From Anser cygnoides (Eukaryota; Chordata; Aves; Anseriformes; Anatidae): DNA of 64,000 nt. Positions 26,601 to 37,809 of the stretch are shown one piece after another. The stretch spans positions 88,978,001-89,042,000 of the forward strand of contig NC_089873.1 in NCBI RefSeq assembly GCF_040182565.1, given 5' to 3'. A program made the position numbers and the translations under genes. The first letter of the stretch is position 1. Each line of letters begins with the position of its first letter. The notes under the pieces were generated by a model that was given only the letters and a program-made list of their open reading frames with translations, was not told where the DNA came from and searched no databases.

Positions 26601-27956
26601 GCAGTGGGAAACTAAAATTAGATAAATAAATTTAAGTCAGAAAGAAAAAACAAACAAACAGACCAAACCTGGAGTTGTCCAAGGCACATTATCGTATTAG
26701 CATTACTGCTAATGGATAACTGAAGGTTGAGGATCACTGCATTCCTTTCCTTCCTAAATTTCAAAATGGTATTAATTGCTGAATAAGTGTTTAATCCCAT
26801 AGGAAAAAAAAAAGGGGGGGGGGGGAAGACCTTCTAAGAATCATAGCACCACACACAGTAGTGAAAAAATCTAACAAATTTAATTCCGTTCAGTGAATTG
26901 ACTCTAGCTGTAACCATGGATAATGGTTCATACGAACTCAACTGGCCTGTCCACTTGCTCACACTCAAAACCTCTTTTTAAATCTATGAGGGGGTTCCTT
27001 CCCATTTTTTGGACAAATCCAGGCAAAACTTCTGCATTTTCAAGGTTAAGGAGTAACAGATGAGTAAAGTTCTATCTTCATTCTGAAGCACAGACCAATG
27101 AACAGAGTAAGTATCAGATGGTTCATTATTAAAGCAGAATTTTTGTACAGCCCATCACTGAGAAGCTAAATTGGAACTCAATCAACAAAAGCTGATTCTA
27201 TCGACCTCAAGGATATTAATGTTTTACGCTGCATTTTTGTAGCTCTAAGCACTTAATTTATTACCCAATCAAAAAACAAGGAAAAAAATCTGACAAGCAA
27301 ACAAAGAAAATACATTTGTAAGAGAAAGTGCTGTATTCTTGAACTTGAGAAAGGTTGTACAAACAACTGGGAAGAAAATGAAATAGTAAAATCACATATA
27401 GTATTACTAAAGAATGGATAACACTGTTGAGCATGACTCATTGTTGCAGCTAAATGATGACACTGCATACAAATGCCACATTAAAAAAAAGTGTTGTATC
27501 TTTGCTTGCTTGGGTAGGTGCCTCTGGAGGTTACCAAAACTGCTGAAAGCTTACAACCTTTTTTTTTGCATTATGACTATACTATAAATAGAAAACCGGG
27601 GAGGTGAAGGTGAAGGTTCTGCAAATTTCAGAAGAATACCTACTTCTAATTTTTTCTTCCACTTCACCCTAGCCAGTTAGTTTAAAATCGCTGAGGCATA
27701 CTCAATATTACACAAATCCCAAACATTAATATTTCAGTTGCTATTTAATTTAATGGAAACATTCTTTGTGACTGAGTATGCCCATAAATTAATGACTTCT
27801 GTTAATGTCAGTCTCAAGAACATCATCATCCCATTCTTCTACCACTGAAAATGTTCTAAAGTCAGAGTAGCTTTGTAACTATATGTCAAGGTCTTTTTTG
27901 TTGCACACATAAACACCGCACTTACTCTTACTTTTTGATAAAATAGTTGATTAAAG
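23694..27956. other. AT-rich intronic sequence without recognised genes
   Basis: No exon or named repeat. Contains poly-A of 14 at 25727-25740 and an A10G12 block at 26804-26825. Confidence 0.5.
26804..26825. repeat. A10G12 homopolymer junction
   Basis: Ten A are followed immediately by twelve G. It resembles neither a CR1 tail nor an LTR end. Confidence 0.9.
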
Positions 27957-28294
27957 TATCACAGTATCACAGATTTCTAGGTTGGAAGAGACCTCAAGAT
28001 CATCGAGTCCAACCTCTGACCTAACACTAAGTACTCCACTAAACCATATCGCTAAGCTCTACATCTAAACGTCTTTTAAAGACCTCCAGGGATGGTGACT
28101 CCACCACCTCCCTGGGCAGCCCATTCCAATGCTTAATAACCCTTTCGGTAAAGAAGTACTTCCTAACATCCAACCTAAAACTCCCCTGTCGCAACTTTCG
28201 CCCATTCCCCCTCGTCCTGTCACCAGGCACGTAGGAGAACAGACCAACCCCCACCTCTTTACAGCCTCCTTTAAGGTAACTGTAGAGAGCAATG
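27957..28294 (-). mobile_element. CR1 LINE, 3' end, minus strand
   Basis: The left side (TATCACAGTATCACAG, GGTTGGAAGAGACCTCAAG, ATCATCGAGTCCAACC) is the reverse complement of the 3' end of an avian CR1. The minus-strand frame reads the ORF2 tail YLKGGCKEVGVGLFS, then a shift, followed by FRLDVRKYFFTERVIKHWNGLPREVVESPSLE as separate recognisable blocks. It is 5'-truncated after ACTGTAGAGAGCAATG. Divergence from the family as I know it is low, so it is probably one of the younger insertions in the window. It lies in the sense orientation of EPHA6. Confidence 0.92.
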
Positions 28295-28377
28295 TGCATG
28301 TACAATTTACACAGTATCAGAAAAAAAGTCTCTATCAAAAGAACAAGCAAACGAAAAACAGTCACTCTTCAGGAAAA

Positions 28378-28414
28378 CGGGATAGGATAGGGTAGGGTAG
28401 GGTAGGATAGGATA
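28378..28414. repeat. (GGATA)n/(GGGTA)n microsatellite at a CR1 3' end
   Basis: Units GGATA and GGGTA alternate (GGATAGGATAGGGTAGGGTA and on), running directly into the 3' terminus of the next CR1 at about 28413. On the element's own strand this is a TATCC/TACCC tail. Confidence 0.88.
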
Positions 28415-29180
28415 GTTCAGTTGCAAGGGGCCTTCAAAGCTCATCTAGTCCAACTGTCTGACCTCTTCAGGGATAACCAAATTTAAAGCATATTGTTAAG
28501 GGCATTACCCAAATGTCTCTTGAACATTGACAGACATGGGACATCAACCACCTGTCTAGGAAGCCTGTTCCAGTGTTTGACCACTCTCACAGTAAAGATT
28601 TTTTTTCCTTATGCCTACTCTGAACCTTCCTGGTACAGCTTTGTGCCACTCCCTTGAATCCTGTTATCAGTGACCAGGGAGCAGAGACTGGCACCTCACT
28701 CTATGCTTCTCCTTCTCAGGATGTTGTAGAGAGCAATGACGCTGCCTCTGAGCGTTCTCTTATCCACATTAGACAACTCAGATGTCCTCAGCCTTTCCTC
28801 ATGGGACATGCCTTCCAGCTCTTTTACCAGTTCTATTGCGCTCCTCTGGATGCTTGAAGGGTCTTTAACATCCTTTTTATATCATGGGGCCCAGAGCCAC
28901 ATGCAATGTTCAAGGTGAGGCTGCACGAAGGCTAAATACAGCAAACGAATCTCCTCTTTTGACCAGCTGGCTGTGCTGTATTCAGTGCATCCTAAAATGC
29001 AGTTTGCCCTCTTGGCTGCCAGGTCATCATCTGGTGTCATGTGAACCTGTTTATCTCACAGCTGGACAATTTGTCCAGAAGGATACCATCGGGGACTGTA
29101 TCAAAGGCCTTACTGAAATCCAGAAAGATTACGTCCACTGCCTTCCCTTCATCCACCAATTGGGTGACCTTGTCACCTTA
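28413..29180 (-). mobile_element. CR1 LINE of a second subfamily, minus strand, internally deleted
   Basis: Starting at CAGTTGCAAGGGGCC and TCATCTAGTCCAACTG, the plus strand follows the reverse complement of a CR1 3' region: GCCTGTTCCAGTGTTTGACC, TGTAGAGAGCAATGACGC, CTCCTCTGGATGC, AAGGTGAGGCTGC, GCAGTTTGCCCTCTTGGCTG. At about 29040-29080 the sequence jumps to the block ACAATTTGTCCAGAAGGAT...GTATCAAAGGCCTTACTGAA, which in an intact CR1 lies several hundred bases further 5'. It then ends near CACCAATTGGGTGACCTTGTC. The wording differs from the element at 27957, so these are separate insertions, not one split copy. Frames are broken by several changes. Confidence 0.88.
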
Positions 29181-30347
29181 AATTTTACCTTAAGTTTTGA
29201 AAAGAATCAGGTGTCAAGTAACACAAATATTGGCTTTTTGTTTCATAGACCACATAAAAAATGGACATGAAGAAGCATATAAATGTAATATTCTGTTAAT
29301 TACCTGAACATTTGTAAACTCAATAATCTTCTCACCTTCACATAAGGTACAGGATCCCAGAATAATTTAAATAGAAATAGTTGAGAAATATATTCCACTT
29401 TAGTTTTTAATTTTAGTATATTTAATATTTTATAAGCAATGTTGCATATTTTAATAGTTGTATGCAATTCTTCAGTATGATCAACTACCCAAAACAACAA
29501 GTACATTTGCTATATTTTAATGAAGTTTGTCAGAATGAGACTAACCCAGAAAAATCAGCAAACATTGATTTTAATCAGCACTTTTGCATAACTCTCAGTG
29601 AGAAAAGTCTCATTTCAATGAATTCATTTGTCTTCACTATTTTGCTTTGTTGTTTGTTCCTTCTTTCTGCAGAGGTCCAGCATTGCCACTACCTCCGAGT
29701 GCTCACAACAAACTTTACAGGACCAGTACATTGACCTAAGATATTTTCCTACGTGACTCTGTGAGAAATGGAGGACTTCGTTTTTCAGCATATCTAGTCA
29801 TCTGCTGCTGTATGTGACCAATGGCTTACAGTCTCTTTCCTAAAGTGCTCATGCTTCTTCCCCAAATCACATATTCCTCTCATCTGTACAACTCTCCAAA
29901 ATCTGTTGCAAAGCTTCTTTGCTGAAGTGCTCACGAACCTTTATCCAATTTACAGCTTATATTAATTAATGCACAGTTTAGACACATTTTTTTCTAAGTT
30001 CACAGTTACTACCTCTCCATACTGCATTTATCCAGTTCTTACCTGAAAATGGTAATTTTCACTGGATTTTTCTATTAAATGTCCCAGTAAGCCTTACTCT
30101 GCATGTTTTCCTCACGCTACAGACTGCTTTTCTCCCACACATTTACTTTAGCTACCTTTTTTTTTCTTTTTTCTTCTTTTTTTTTTTTTTAAATGAATTT
30201 TACTTATAGGGAAATTATCTAATAATTGAATCCCAACTACTGCCTCAAAGGTAAGCTCTTTGTATTCTAGTATGTGCTGCCTGTTCTTAACATGCAGCAA
30301 AGGCAATTTCCGTGAAAACCTCAACATGGTGCAAAAGTAAAGTTAAG
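29181..30347. other. AT-rich intronic sequence without recognised genes
   Basis: Nothing codable. A pyrimidine tract of mostly T occupies 30157-30190. A good acceptor-like CTTCTTTCTGCAG at 29660-29672 (plus) has no partnering donor that I can defend. Confidence 0.45.
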
Positions 30348-30399
30348 GATAGGATAGGATAGGGTAGGATAGGGTAGGATAGGATAGGATAGGATAGGA
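30348..30399. repeat. (GGATA)n/(GGGTA)n microsatellite
   Basis: About ten GGATA units with two GGGTA variants. The same unit and the same variant occur at 28378-28414, about 2 kb away, but here no CR1 body adjoins. Confidence 0.9.
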
Positions 30400-32020
30400 A
30401 TGACCAACCAAAAGAGATATTTTGTAACAGTTATGTTTTAAATCAACTTTTATTGCCTTTTTATGCTTCTATATTGTGGTTATTGTCACTGGAGTAACTG
30501 AAGCTTTTAAGAATTTACAGAAAAACTGAAATTATATCCTGTCTACTTTCCAAATGCCAGCCTCCTTGTCCAATCCAGCGGGATTTACCACAAAACGAGA
30601 GCAAAAATTTTTTGCTGTATTTTCTCATCATACTATATGACAATATTATTTTTTTTTCTAGAGCAAATAATGCAAAAATACTGTGAGGAATTTAATATAT
30701 GACAATATTTGCTTTGTCTAGGAATTCTGAAGGAAAAAACTTTCAGAATTATAATGTACACTGCATGAGACTTCATACAAAATGAAAAATACAGAAGTAT
30801 CTATAACAGACTGAAATGTGTCTAGGGATACAATGGACTGAAAAACCCTGAAAAAGAATACATCATAAAGTTGAGAATAGGCTGAGATTAAGAAAGGTAA
30901 CATTGCTTGAAATCCCTGAAGGCAAAGACACAGAAGGTATTTTATAAAAATGGATTATTGAGGTGCTGAGGATAGACAATTTCTACTTCCTTCTGGAATA
31001 GATCACAAGAAATAAAATAATTAAAAATTAAACAAGATTTCTCACTCAGAAAAACAGAACTTTGAGCTCATTTCAGAGCATCAAGAAATTATGTCACACA
31101 CAAGAATTAAGAGAGAATGCCAGCTAATATAAAAACACATGACACGCGATCAAGAGCTGTACATACAGTGACATCAGTAGCTGATGGAATAGGTGTCAAA
31201 TGTTTTAGTGCACTGTATCTTAATTAAAAAGTTAAACTACAAATGCCTCTGATGTTCTGTTAAGTGCACCAACTGGGTGGAAGGAAGACACAGACTCTGC
31301 GTAGCCCCTGGCAAAGCACTGATGGCTGTACTTCAAAAAGCAAAAATGCACCTCTTCCCCACCCTCATCTAGCCATACCACCTCCAAATATATCAGGTAC
31401 CTGCAACTCTATGAGGCCCTTAACACAATGTCAAGTGCCTGACAATCTGTACTAGCAGCACAGTGAAACTGTGTAAAATGTTAAACTGGAATAGAGAACT
31501 TTTACCTAGAACGGTAAGTGGATGAAAACAAGAAAATACTATTTAAATATTTTCCCTACATGTTTCTACTGGCTTAATGGCATTAACATATTTGTAATGT
31601 TTTCCTGATTTAGCAAACCTGATACCATTTTACCAGATTCTAAAGTCCATATTAATCCTCACTTCAATCATGTTACAAAATCAAAACTTTTCCTTTTAAT
31701 TCACAAAAATGTATTCATAAACGCATCCTCCAAAATAAGAATTTTTAATATGTAACTTTATGATATGTAACAGTTAGAATTAGATTTTTAAATGGGATAG
31801 ATTCCTAAGCAGAAAAGCCAGAGAAGGGCATAGTAATGTGTACTCATGTCATTCTTGCATCTGTTCTTCCTGTTATTACAACACACGCTGCTCCAGTCCT
31901 GAGAACAACTAAAATCTTTCCTGTGAGTCCATACTACAGGAATATTGACTCAGTTATAATAGTCATTCACTTTAGTACTGTTGGAATGCCAAATTCAAGA
32001 CAATAAAGCCAAAATAGTGA
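30400..32020. other. AT-rich intron 2 sequence next to exon 2
   Basis: No further exon, repeat or hairpin that I can defend. A pyrimidine/AC-rich patch at 31270-31460 is unassigned. Confidence 0.45.
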
Positions 32021-32029
32021 GTGACTTAC
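32021..32029 (-). other. EPHA6: Splice donor of EPHA6 intron 2
   Basis: On the minus strand GGG|GTAAGTCAC follows the AAT GGG codons for Asn-Gly. GTAAGT is the consensus donor. The exon thus ends in phase 0, which agrees with the next exon in Eph genes starting with the Trp codon of the NGW motif. Confidence 0.88.
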
Positions 32030-32094
32030 CCCATTTAAAGGAAATGTTTTCCATCCTAGTTCTCCGAGGGCAGCTGTAGTATCAAGCAACACAA
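32030..32094 (-). CDS. EPHA6: EPHA6 exon 2 (start of ephrin-binding domain)
   Basis: One internal exon of an Eph receptor tyrosine kinase, a single-pass membrane receptor for ephrins used in axon guidance and cell sorting. On the minus strand the 65 bp read, after a G carried over from exon 1, as VV-LLDTTAALGELGW-KTFPLNG: the first beta strands of the extracellular ligand-binding domain. From family knowledge, 65 bp with a phase-1 start and phase-0 end is the standard size and phase of Eph exon 2. The LLDTT and GWKT..PLNG wording matches EPHA6 as I remember it; EPHA3, EPHA4 and EPHA5 have LLDS here, and EPHA7 differs further along. Relative to the mammalian protein I recall, AA replaces TV and F replaces Y, both mild changes. 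The acceptor (AG at 32096-32095) and donor (GTAAGT, 32029-32024) are intact, so the exon looks functional. Signal peptide (exon 1), the rest of the ligand-binding domain (exon 3) and everything downstream lie outside the window. Confidence 0.92.
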
Positions 32095-32115
32095 CTGAAA
32101 GTGGAAAAAGAAACG
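32095..32115 (-). other. EPHA6: Splice acceptor and polypyrimidine tract of EPHA6 intron 1
   Basis: Read on the minus strand, a tract rich in C and T (CGTTTCTTTTTCCACTTTCAG) ends in CAG directly before the exon. A possible branch point, GTCTAATC, lies about 45 nt upstream (near 32137-32144). This fixes the exon start, because it leaves TT as the first two exon bases and needs a G from exon 1 to complete the first Val codon. Confidence 0.88.
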
Positions 32116-32226
32116 ATATGTTTGTGGTGTTGTTTTGATTAGACATATACAAGTATAAAGTACAGCAAAGTATAAACCAATATGAACTGAACTAGACATA
32201 TCAGCCAGGTACATCTGCTTAAAGCT

Positions 32227-32281
32227 ATTAAAGCTTTAATATTAAAGCTTTAATGAAAACATTGGAGTATGAATACTCCAA
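32227..32281. repeat. Duplicated palindrome plus inverted repeat upstream of exon 2
   Basis: ATTAAAGCTTTAAT, a perfect 14-base palindrome, occurs twice in tandem (32227-32240, 32241-32254), making a 28-base perfect palindrome. Eight bases on, TTGGAGTAT (32262-32270) and ATACTCCAA (32273-32281) form a 9-bp stem with a 2-base gap. In the EPHA6 pre-mRNA both would fold 130-190 nt upstream of exon 2. Confidence 0.85.
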
Positions 32282-35200
32282 CACAATAAAAACATTTAAG
32301 CTTTTGAGGTTTACATTTCATTATTATGCATCTCAGAAAATATCACTCATACAAAAACTATATCTCTTGCCAAAACCATTGCCAAATCACAACACATTAC
32401 TGATGCCTCATCATTAAATGGTGCCTGAATAAGCAAGCATGATTTTGCAATCCTTTGCCTGGAAATCTAGAAAGTCTGCATGTGGACTTGAGCACTAAAG
32501 CTAAGAAAATAAGGAAAAACATCTTCAAAAGAAAGATATTTGAAAAAAAACCCAAACTTTCAAGAAGGAAATGCAAGTTATACAATACACAAAGTATAAT
32601 TCAGAACAGAAAGACTAACAACTTTTGAGTGGGTATTTTAGCTGGAATATCACAATGCTGAAAGTTGTTACAATTATTTTGCAGATCTTCTGGCATATTT
32701 GTTTTTTTTTTTTAATATATGACAGAATGTTCATGTTTGTAGATTACAAAATATTTCTGCACTATTCTAATATGTTAAATTACACTATCATCATTTTTCT
32801 CTTCCTGTCAGTAACAATGCAAAGATTATACAGAACACAGCTCATAGAAATAAAGAAGCTGGCTGTAAACTAAATACGTAGTACATGAGATATCATACCT
32901 ACGTGTACTACTGCCCTCTAATGGAATTGTTTAATCTGACCCTCTAATCTAATTTAAAAAATGTAAATTATGATTTAACATAAAATTAAGTATGGTATAG
33001 TGCAGTTGATTTTAATTGTCAAGTTAGTATGTTTTGAAGGCTCAGTTCCTCCTTACAGCCCACAAACACCCATTCTCCTTCTGATAGCTAAATGATGGAG
33101 AAAAATTAAGCTATTAGTTTGGAACATGATACCACTTTGCATACATTTTGGGGTTTTATACCGTTGCGCATTATCTTCCACCTCTGATCTGCACATTGAT
33201 TATTTAGACAATAAACTCTACAGCTATCTATAATATTTCTATAAAGCATTTACGTCGTTATGAGTAGATGTCAGGTAAGGTTTTTTTTTTTTTTTTTTGC
33301 CTTATGGAATAGACACATCAGCATGCAAACCGTTAGGACTTGCCAGCTTCTTAGATGAAACTTGGCCTAACACCTTCCTTTGTCTCTCGTATTAGTAGCA
33401 CTTAGAATTCTATATTTGACTGTATGTTGACTTTTAACTTCATATTGAAGTAGCCTTATCAGCAAATTTACAGTCAGGTAAAAAGCTCAACATTAACCAA
33501 ATAAATTTTTAATGATTTATCTGAATAAATAAATGACATTTTAAAAAGGATATTCCACAAAGGGGAGGGTTCTACTTCTGTCTTCTTCAATGCTTCACCA
33601 GTTTATGAAGCTTTGTGAATAACTCAAAGACAAATTTAACCTTTTATTTTACATGCCCTTTTATTTCCAAAAAATGGAATCCCTGTCCCTACTGAGATCA
33701 TTGCTTCTGCTGATTACTTACAAAGCTGTGATTTACACTTGTTGTAGTATTTGCTGTTTACATCAGGCTACCAAACTCTTGCTCCAGAGCCTCTTCACAT
33801 TTGGCTGGTGAAGCATCAGCTTCCTCTATCACCCTCCAAGCAACAATGTACTGGGGATCTGTCACCTCCAAAAAACTTAAGCCAGTGGGTTTTGACATTT
33901 CCTTTTCATAGACAAGACCAAGCACTCAGCTGGTTTCTGAGAATATTTCAATTCATCTTAGGAGTTTGTTTTCTTTTCTCCATGTCTTCCTCCCTGTCTC
34001 TCAATCAAACCCAGACAGCACAGGCAATTTATAAATATATTTGCTTCTCAACTGAGATTCTGTCTTGCTATTTATCAAGTAATATTATGATGAGATTTTA
34101 ATTCTTTCATACATGATTATATAAATAAAAAGCACTGGAACTTACTGCAAAACCTATGGACTTGCAGGCAGAAACTGACTCTTGAAAGCAGTGTCAGGGT
34201 ATAATATGTTGTTTCGCTTTCATGATTTTTGTGGTAGCAGGGCAGTGATTTAATAAATATTGAGGTATTCAAAACTAATACTTCGAAGGAACAAGAACCA
34301 AAATACAGGAAGGAAAACTAATTCATTTCTTCAGTGAAAATTGAATTAATTAATTCCTTGCCTGAATTAATCAAGTACTACCTGAAAGCTCAAAGCTATA
34401 TATTAAAAAACTTAAAAACTGGTGTGAATTCATCACTGAAAGTATGCTAAATTCAAATGTATGTGAACCATGTTCTAATATTTCATGCATATATTCACAA
34501 AATGATCCCCATCAAATAACTGAGTTTGCTAAATACAATTTTTGATATATTTTTACCTACTAAGCATCTTTTATGGTCACATATGCTCACCTATAGCCAC
34601 CAAATCAGCTAGAACCTCAAACTGGAGAATTCAAACAACCAAACAGCAAATAACCAGAACTAGAATGGCAGCGCTTTCAAAGTCAGAAATGAAGATCATT
34701 AAAATTAAGGCTGCCATTGCAACAGGATTTCTATCAAAAGACATAAAAAAATTACCAATCAGAAATGTGCAAATGATGGCAGATCAAGTAAACAGTAAAT
34801 TTATGACAAAGAAATACAAACCCCTGTAAAGCTGTGAAATCAACAGGAGCTGCTATACAAATGAGGACACAGATAAAGTAATAAAATCCTCACACACTTC
34901 ACTGATTTGGAAATATCTACACAATAGACTTCAGCATGGGACAGATACCCGAGCTAGCTTTAAATGAGGTAATTAAGAAACAGTCTATCCCCAGCAGCAC
35001 AGACCTGATGGCAGACAAATTTGCACTGCCAAGAAGCTTCCAACTCACAGCTCCTTGGCAGAAAATTCACTCCGCCCAAAAAAATCCAGACTAAGAGGAA
35101 TGCTCGCATGTATACATCTGAGTTACATACAGGAATGAACGCTTCTCTGCTGGCTGTAGAATGGTGTCATTTTCTAAGGAACTGGAAATACACATGCACA

Positions 35201-36209
35201 GTGACTGAAAAGAGATGGTAGACACTACACGCATGATGTTTAAAATGAGAACATTCTCCAAAAAGTTAATGGAACCAGGAAGCTTTATTTACTGACCCTT
35301 GTCCCCATGCCTACTTGCTTATGCTCCTTTCTCTGCCTTAAAATGTTCCATTCCTCTGAAATGAGACTTCATGCAAAGAGGTCATTATGGACAAGCCATT
35401 AGCTGCCAACATAAGAAAAGTGGATGCCTGGAACTACTGAAATTAACATTTACGAAAAAAAACACCTATAGATAAATTGGTTGCAACTAAGCAATGTTAT
35501 TGACACTTCTGACACTAACCTCCATCTGTAGGAGCCAGATCTTTGAGGTGATGCAGACTGTAGAACTTTGAGTGAACAAGAATGAAAGAACGTAGTTCTA
35601 CCATTACAGTCATGCATGTCCCAATTCAAAATGAACCTTTAAAAAATCTCTTTCAATAAAAAGAACTTAGATTTAGCACTTGCATATCTTTCTTTAACTA
35701 ACTAAGCCAAGAATGTTGTCACTTGGGCAACAATAATGTACTGACTTAAACATGCAGCTATAAACCTATTGTTTTAGTTAACTGCAGAGTTTGTACATAG
35801 AAGTTAAAAGCGTTCGGCTTTGTTTTCCAGTATATTCCTTAATAGATATTACACCATTATAACTCATTATGCCGTAATGAACTCCATTTTCTTTTTTTTT
35901 TTTGACATATCTTACATTGCTATTATTAGACTTTACAATTGAAATTAATCTTTTTAGAAGTTTTGCCCAGTCCTGAGGGAACTGCTTTATTTAAAATTAT
36001 GATGATCAGAGCTCTGAGGACTGGCAGTGTGGATTTTTAATTCTGATTCCAAAATACTGCTCTGGAGATGAACTCCACAATCTTGTCTGTACAACAAAGG
36101 AAAAACCGAACATTCGTGTCACCCATTTCTTTTCTCCTTTCTTCACACAGCTGCAGACAGTCTGACCTACGAGTTTTAAAAGCATTAAGGATTTCAGCCA
36201 AATTACTTC
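32282..36209. other. AT-rich intron 1 sequence without recognised genes
   Basis: Contains poly-T of 18 at 33281-33298. No exon-like segment with matching splice sites on the minus strand, and no named repeat, was recognised. Confidence 0.45.
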
Positions 36210-37345
36210 ACGGATTCATAGTCTGACATCAGAGTAGGCTATCAGATCACCTAGATTGACCTCCCACTCATTGTAGACTAATATATTTCACCATTACCTC
36301 TATACTGGGCACAATAGCATACTTTTTTTTTATTTATTTATTTTGTCTAGGCATGTTGTAACAACCTGGTTGGCCTGGCAGCATGCTTGCCCTAGCTGTC
36401 TGCTGGCTGGGTTGGCCAGCAAGCCAATGCCAGGCTCACGGATGTAGGATCTCTCTGCTGTGCAGGGTAAAAGATGCACAAGTAGCAGATGGAAAGTTTC
36501 ACTATCTTCCAGTAGGGCAGTTATGACTGATGATATCCTGAGACAGGCACGATATTTTTTGCTCTGAGAACTTACTTATCAATTGTAATCAGTTCACATT
36601 TAGAAGATGAACACCCTGAGCTTCTCAAGTCTCTCACTTCCAGCCCCCAAGACAGTTGTTACAGCTCTTTTCTGAAGTGACTGCACTCTTTTTCAATTTT
36701 GATGGCCTTTTTTTCTTTCATTTTTTGAAACAAGGATCACCTAAAGTATTCTGAAGTCATTCCTTCTAACAATACTCATTAAGATAAAGAACCTTCCCAA
36801 TTTTCATATCCTGTTTATATATCCCAGGTCACATCAGCCCATTTTTTACGGCAGCACAGCACTCATAGGCAGCTACTAATCTATCAAGATCACTGTCCTT
36901 TGCTGAATTGCTCCTTTTCACCATTATTTGTCAATTCAGGTTGCATTTTTCTTCTTGAATATACATTGATCCATTTGTTTATATTAAAACACATTTTACT
37001 TTTAAGGGCTGACCTTTACTAAGTGATACAGTCTGGTTTCTGTCTGCACATCCTCTTTATTTACTTACCGCTCTGCTACTCTTTTGTCAGCTGCTGGCTT
37101 TATTCCCATGTTACTAATGAACAGTGTTGACCAGTCAGAATTTTGAATGCTGCATAAAGAACATCTCCAGTTCTGTGATTTACCAGTCACTGAAAAATAC
37201 TTCACGGCTTCTTAGACCCCCATTTATTAATTCCACTTTCTACTTTCAGAAGCTTTCTACTGTCAGAATACTCTGTGGTATTTTGTCATCCTTTACAAAA
37301 TCTAAACATGTTACCTCTGTGGTTTGTCTGCTTGATGGAGAAGGA
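36210..37345 (-). mobile_element. Ancient CR1/L3-like LINE, minus strand, ~1.1 kb
   Basis: Read on the plus strand, blocks appear in the order expected for a reversed CR1 of the old type common in reptile genomes: GATTCATAGTCTGACATC with ATCACCTAGATTGACCTCC (3' end); TTGTAATCAGTTCACATTTA and AGCTTCTCAAGTCTCTCAC; ATCCCAGGTCACATCAGCCC; ATTAAAACACATTTTACTT and TTTACTAAGTGATACAGTC; a strip near 37195-37240 (CTTAGACCCCCATTTATTAA); and TTTTGTCATCCTTTACAAAAT with TCTAAACATGTTACCTCTG. These correspond to the 3' UTR and the coding part down to the middle of the reverse transcriptase. Many substitutions and indels show great age. A GC-richer stretch at about 36355-36480 does not align. Confidence 0.75.
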
Positions 37346-37809
37346 AAGAAGAGATAAGCAATATGCGAGTTATCTTTGGAAATTAACATGTAATCAACTG
37401 GGAAAAAAAATAATAATGATTTAATTGTTTGGTTTTTGACCAGTCCTGTTTTCTATGAAACAAATGAACTGACATCATTCTATATATATCAACTAAATCC
37501 TTTTCCAGCATTTCCATTATTTTGCATGCCACAGCTATCTGGCTTAGGCAAGATTAACGAGCTGCAGCAATAAAGGACTGGGAGCCCCTGTCTAGATAGC
37601 AATTCTGCAGAAAAAGTATAGGGGGGTCATAGCAAATCACATAGCAAACAAAGTATCAGCAATGTTGTGTGACTGAGACAAATAAACAGGATTAGAGCCA
37701 GTGAAAAACAAAAAGCAATCCTTCCCCTCTCTTCAACATGTATAAGCCTTTTGTAAGGGAGTTCTGTACCTGGTTTTCAGTGCCTTCCTTCAAGAAACAC
37801 AAGGATCAC

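Larger units (their letters stand above)
1..32029 (-). other. EPHA6: EPHA6 intron 2, partial
   Basis: Everything left of exon 2 is taken as intron 2, running off the left edge, so the intron is longer than 32 kb. Exon 3 of an Eph gene is about 660 bp and would show as an open frame of about 220 codons rich in Cys and Trp on the minus strand; no such frame exists here. The content is AT-rich single-copy sequence with CR1, LTR and tandem-repeat insertions, listed separately. Confidence 0.8.

Noticed and set aside
27957..29180. The two adjacent CR1 pieces as a single split element
   Set aside because: Each has its own 3' terminus and their 3' sequences differ, so they are separate insertions of different subfamilies.
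28884..29270. 128-codon open frame, plus strand
   Set aside because: It lies on the antisense strand of a CR1 and carries on through the element's deletion junction.
29660..29734. Acceptor-like CTTCTTTCTGCAG followed by a short open segment, plus strand
   Set aside because: No convincing donor follows; isolated acceptor-like sites are common in T-rich introns.
36365..36376. Minus-strand AACCAG followed by GT, considered as the end of EPHA6 exon 1
   Set aside because: The following bases (GTTGT) are a poor donor and no signal peptide precedes it; it sits within a CR1 relic.
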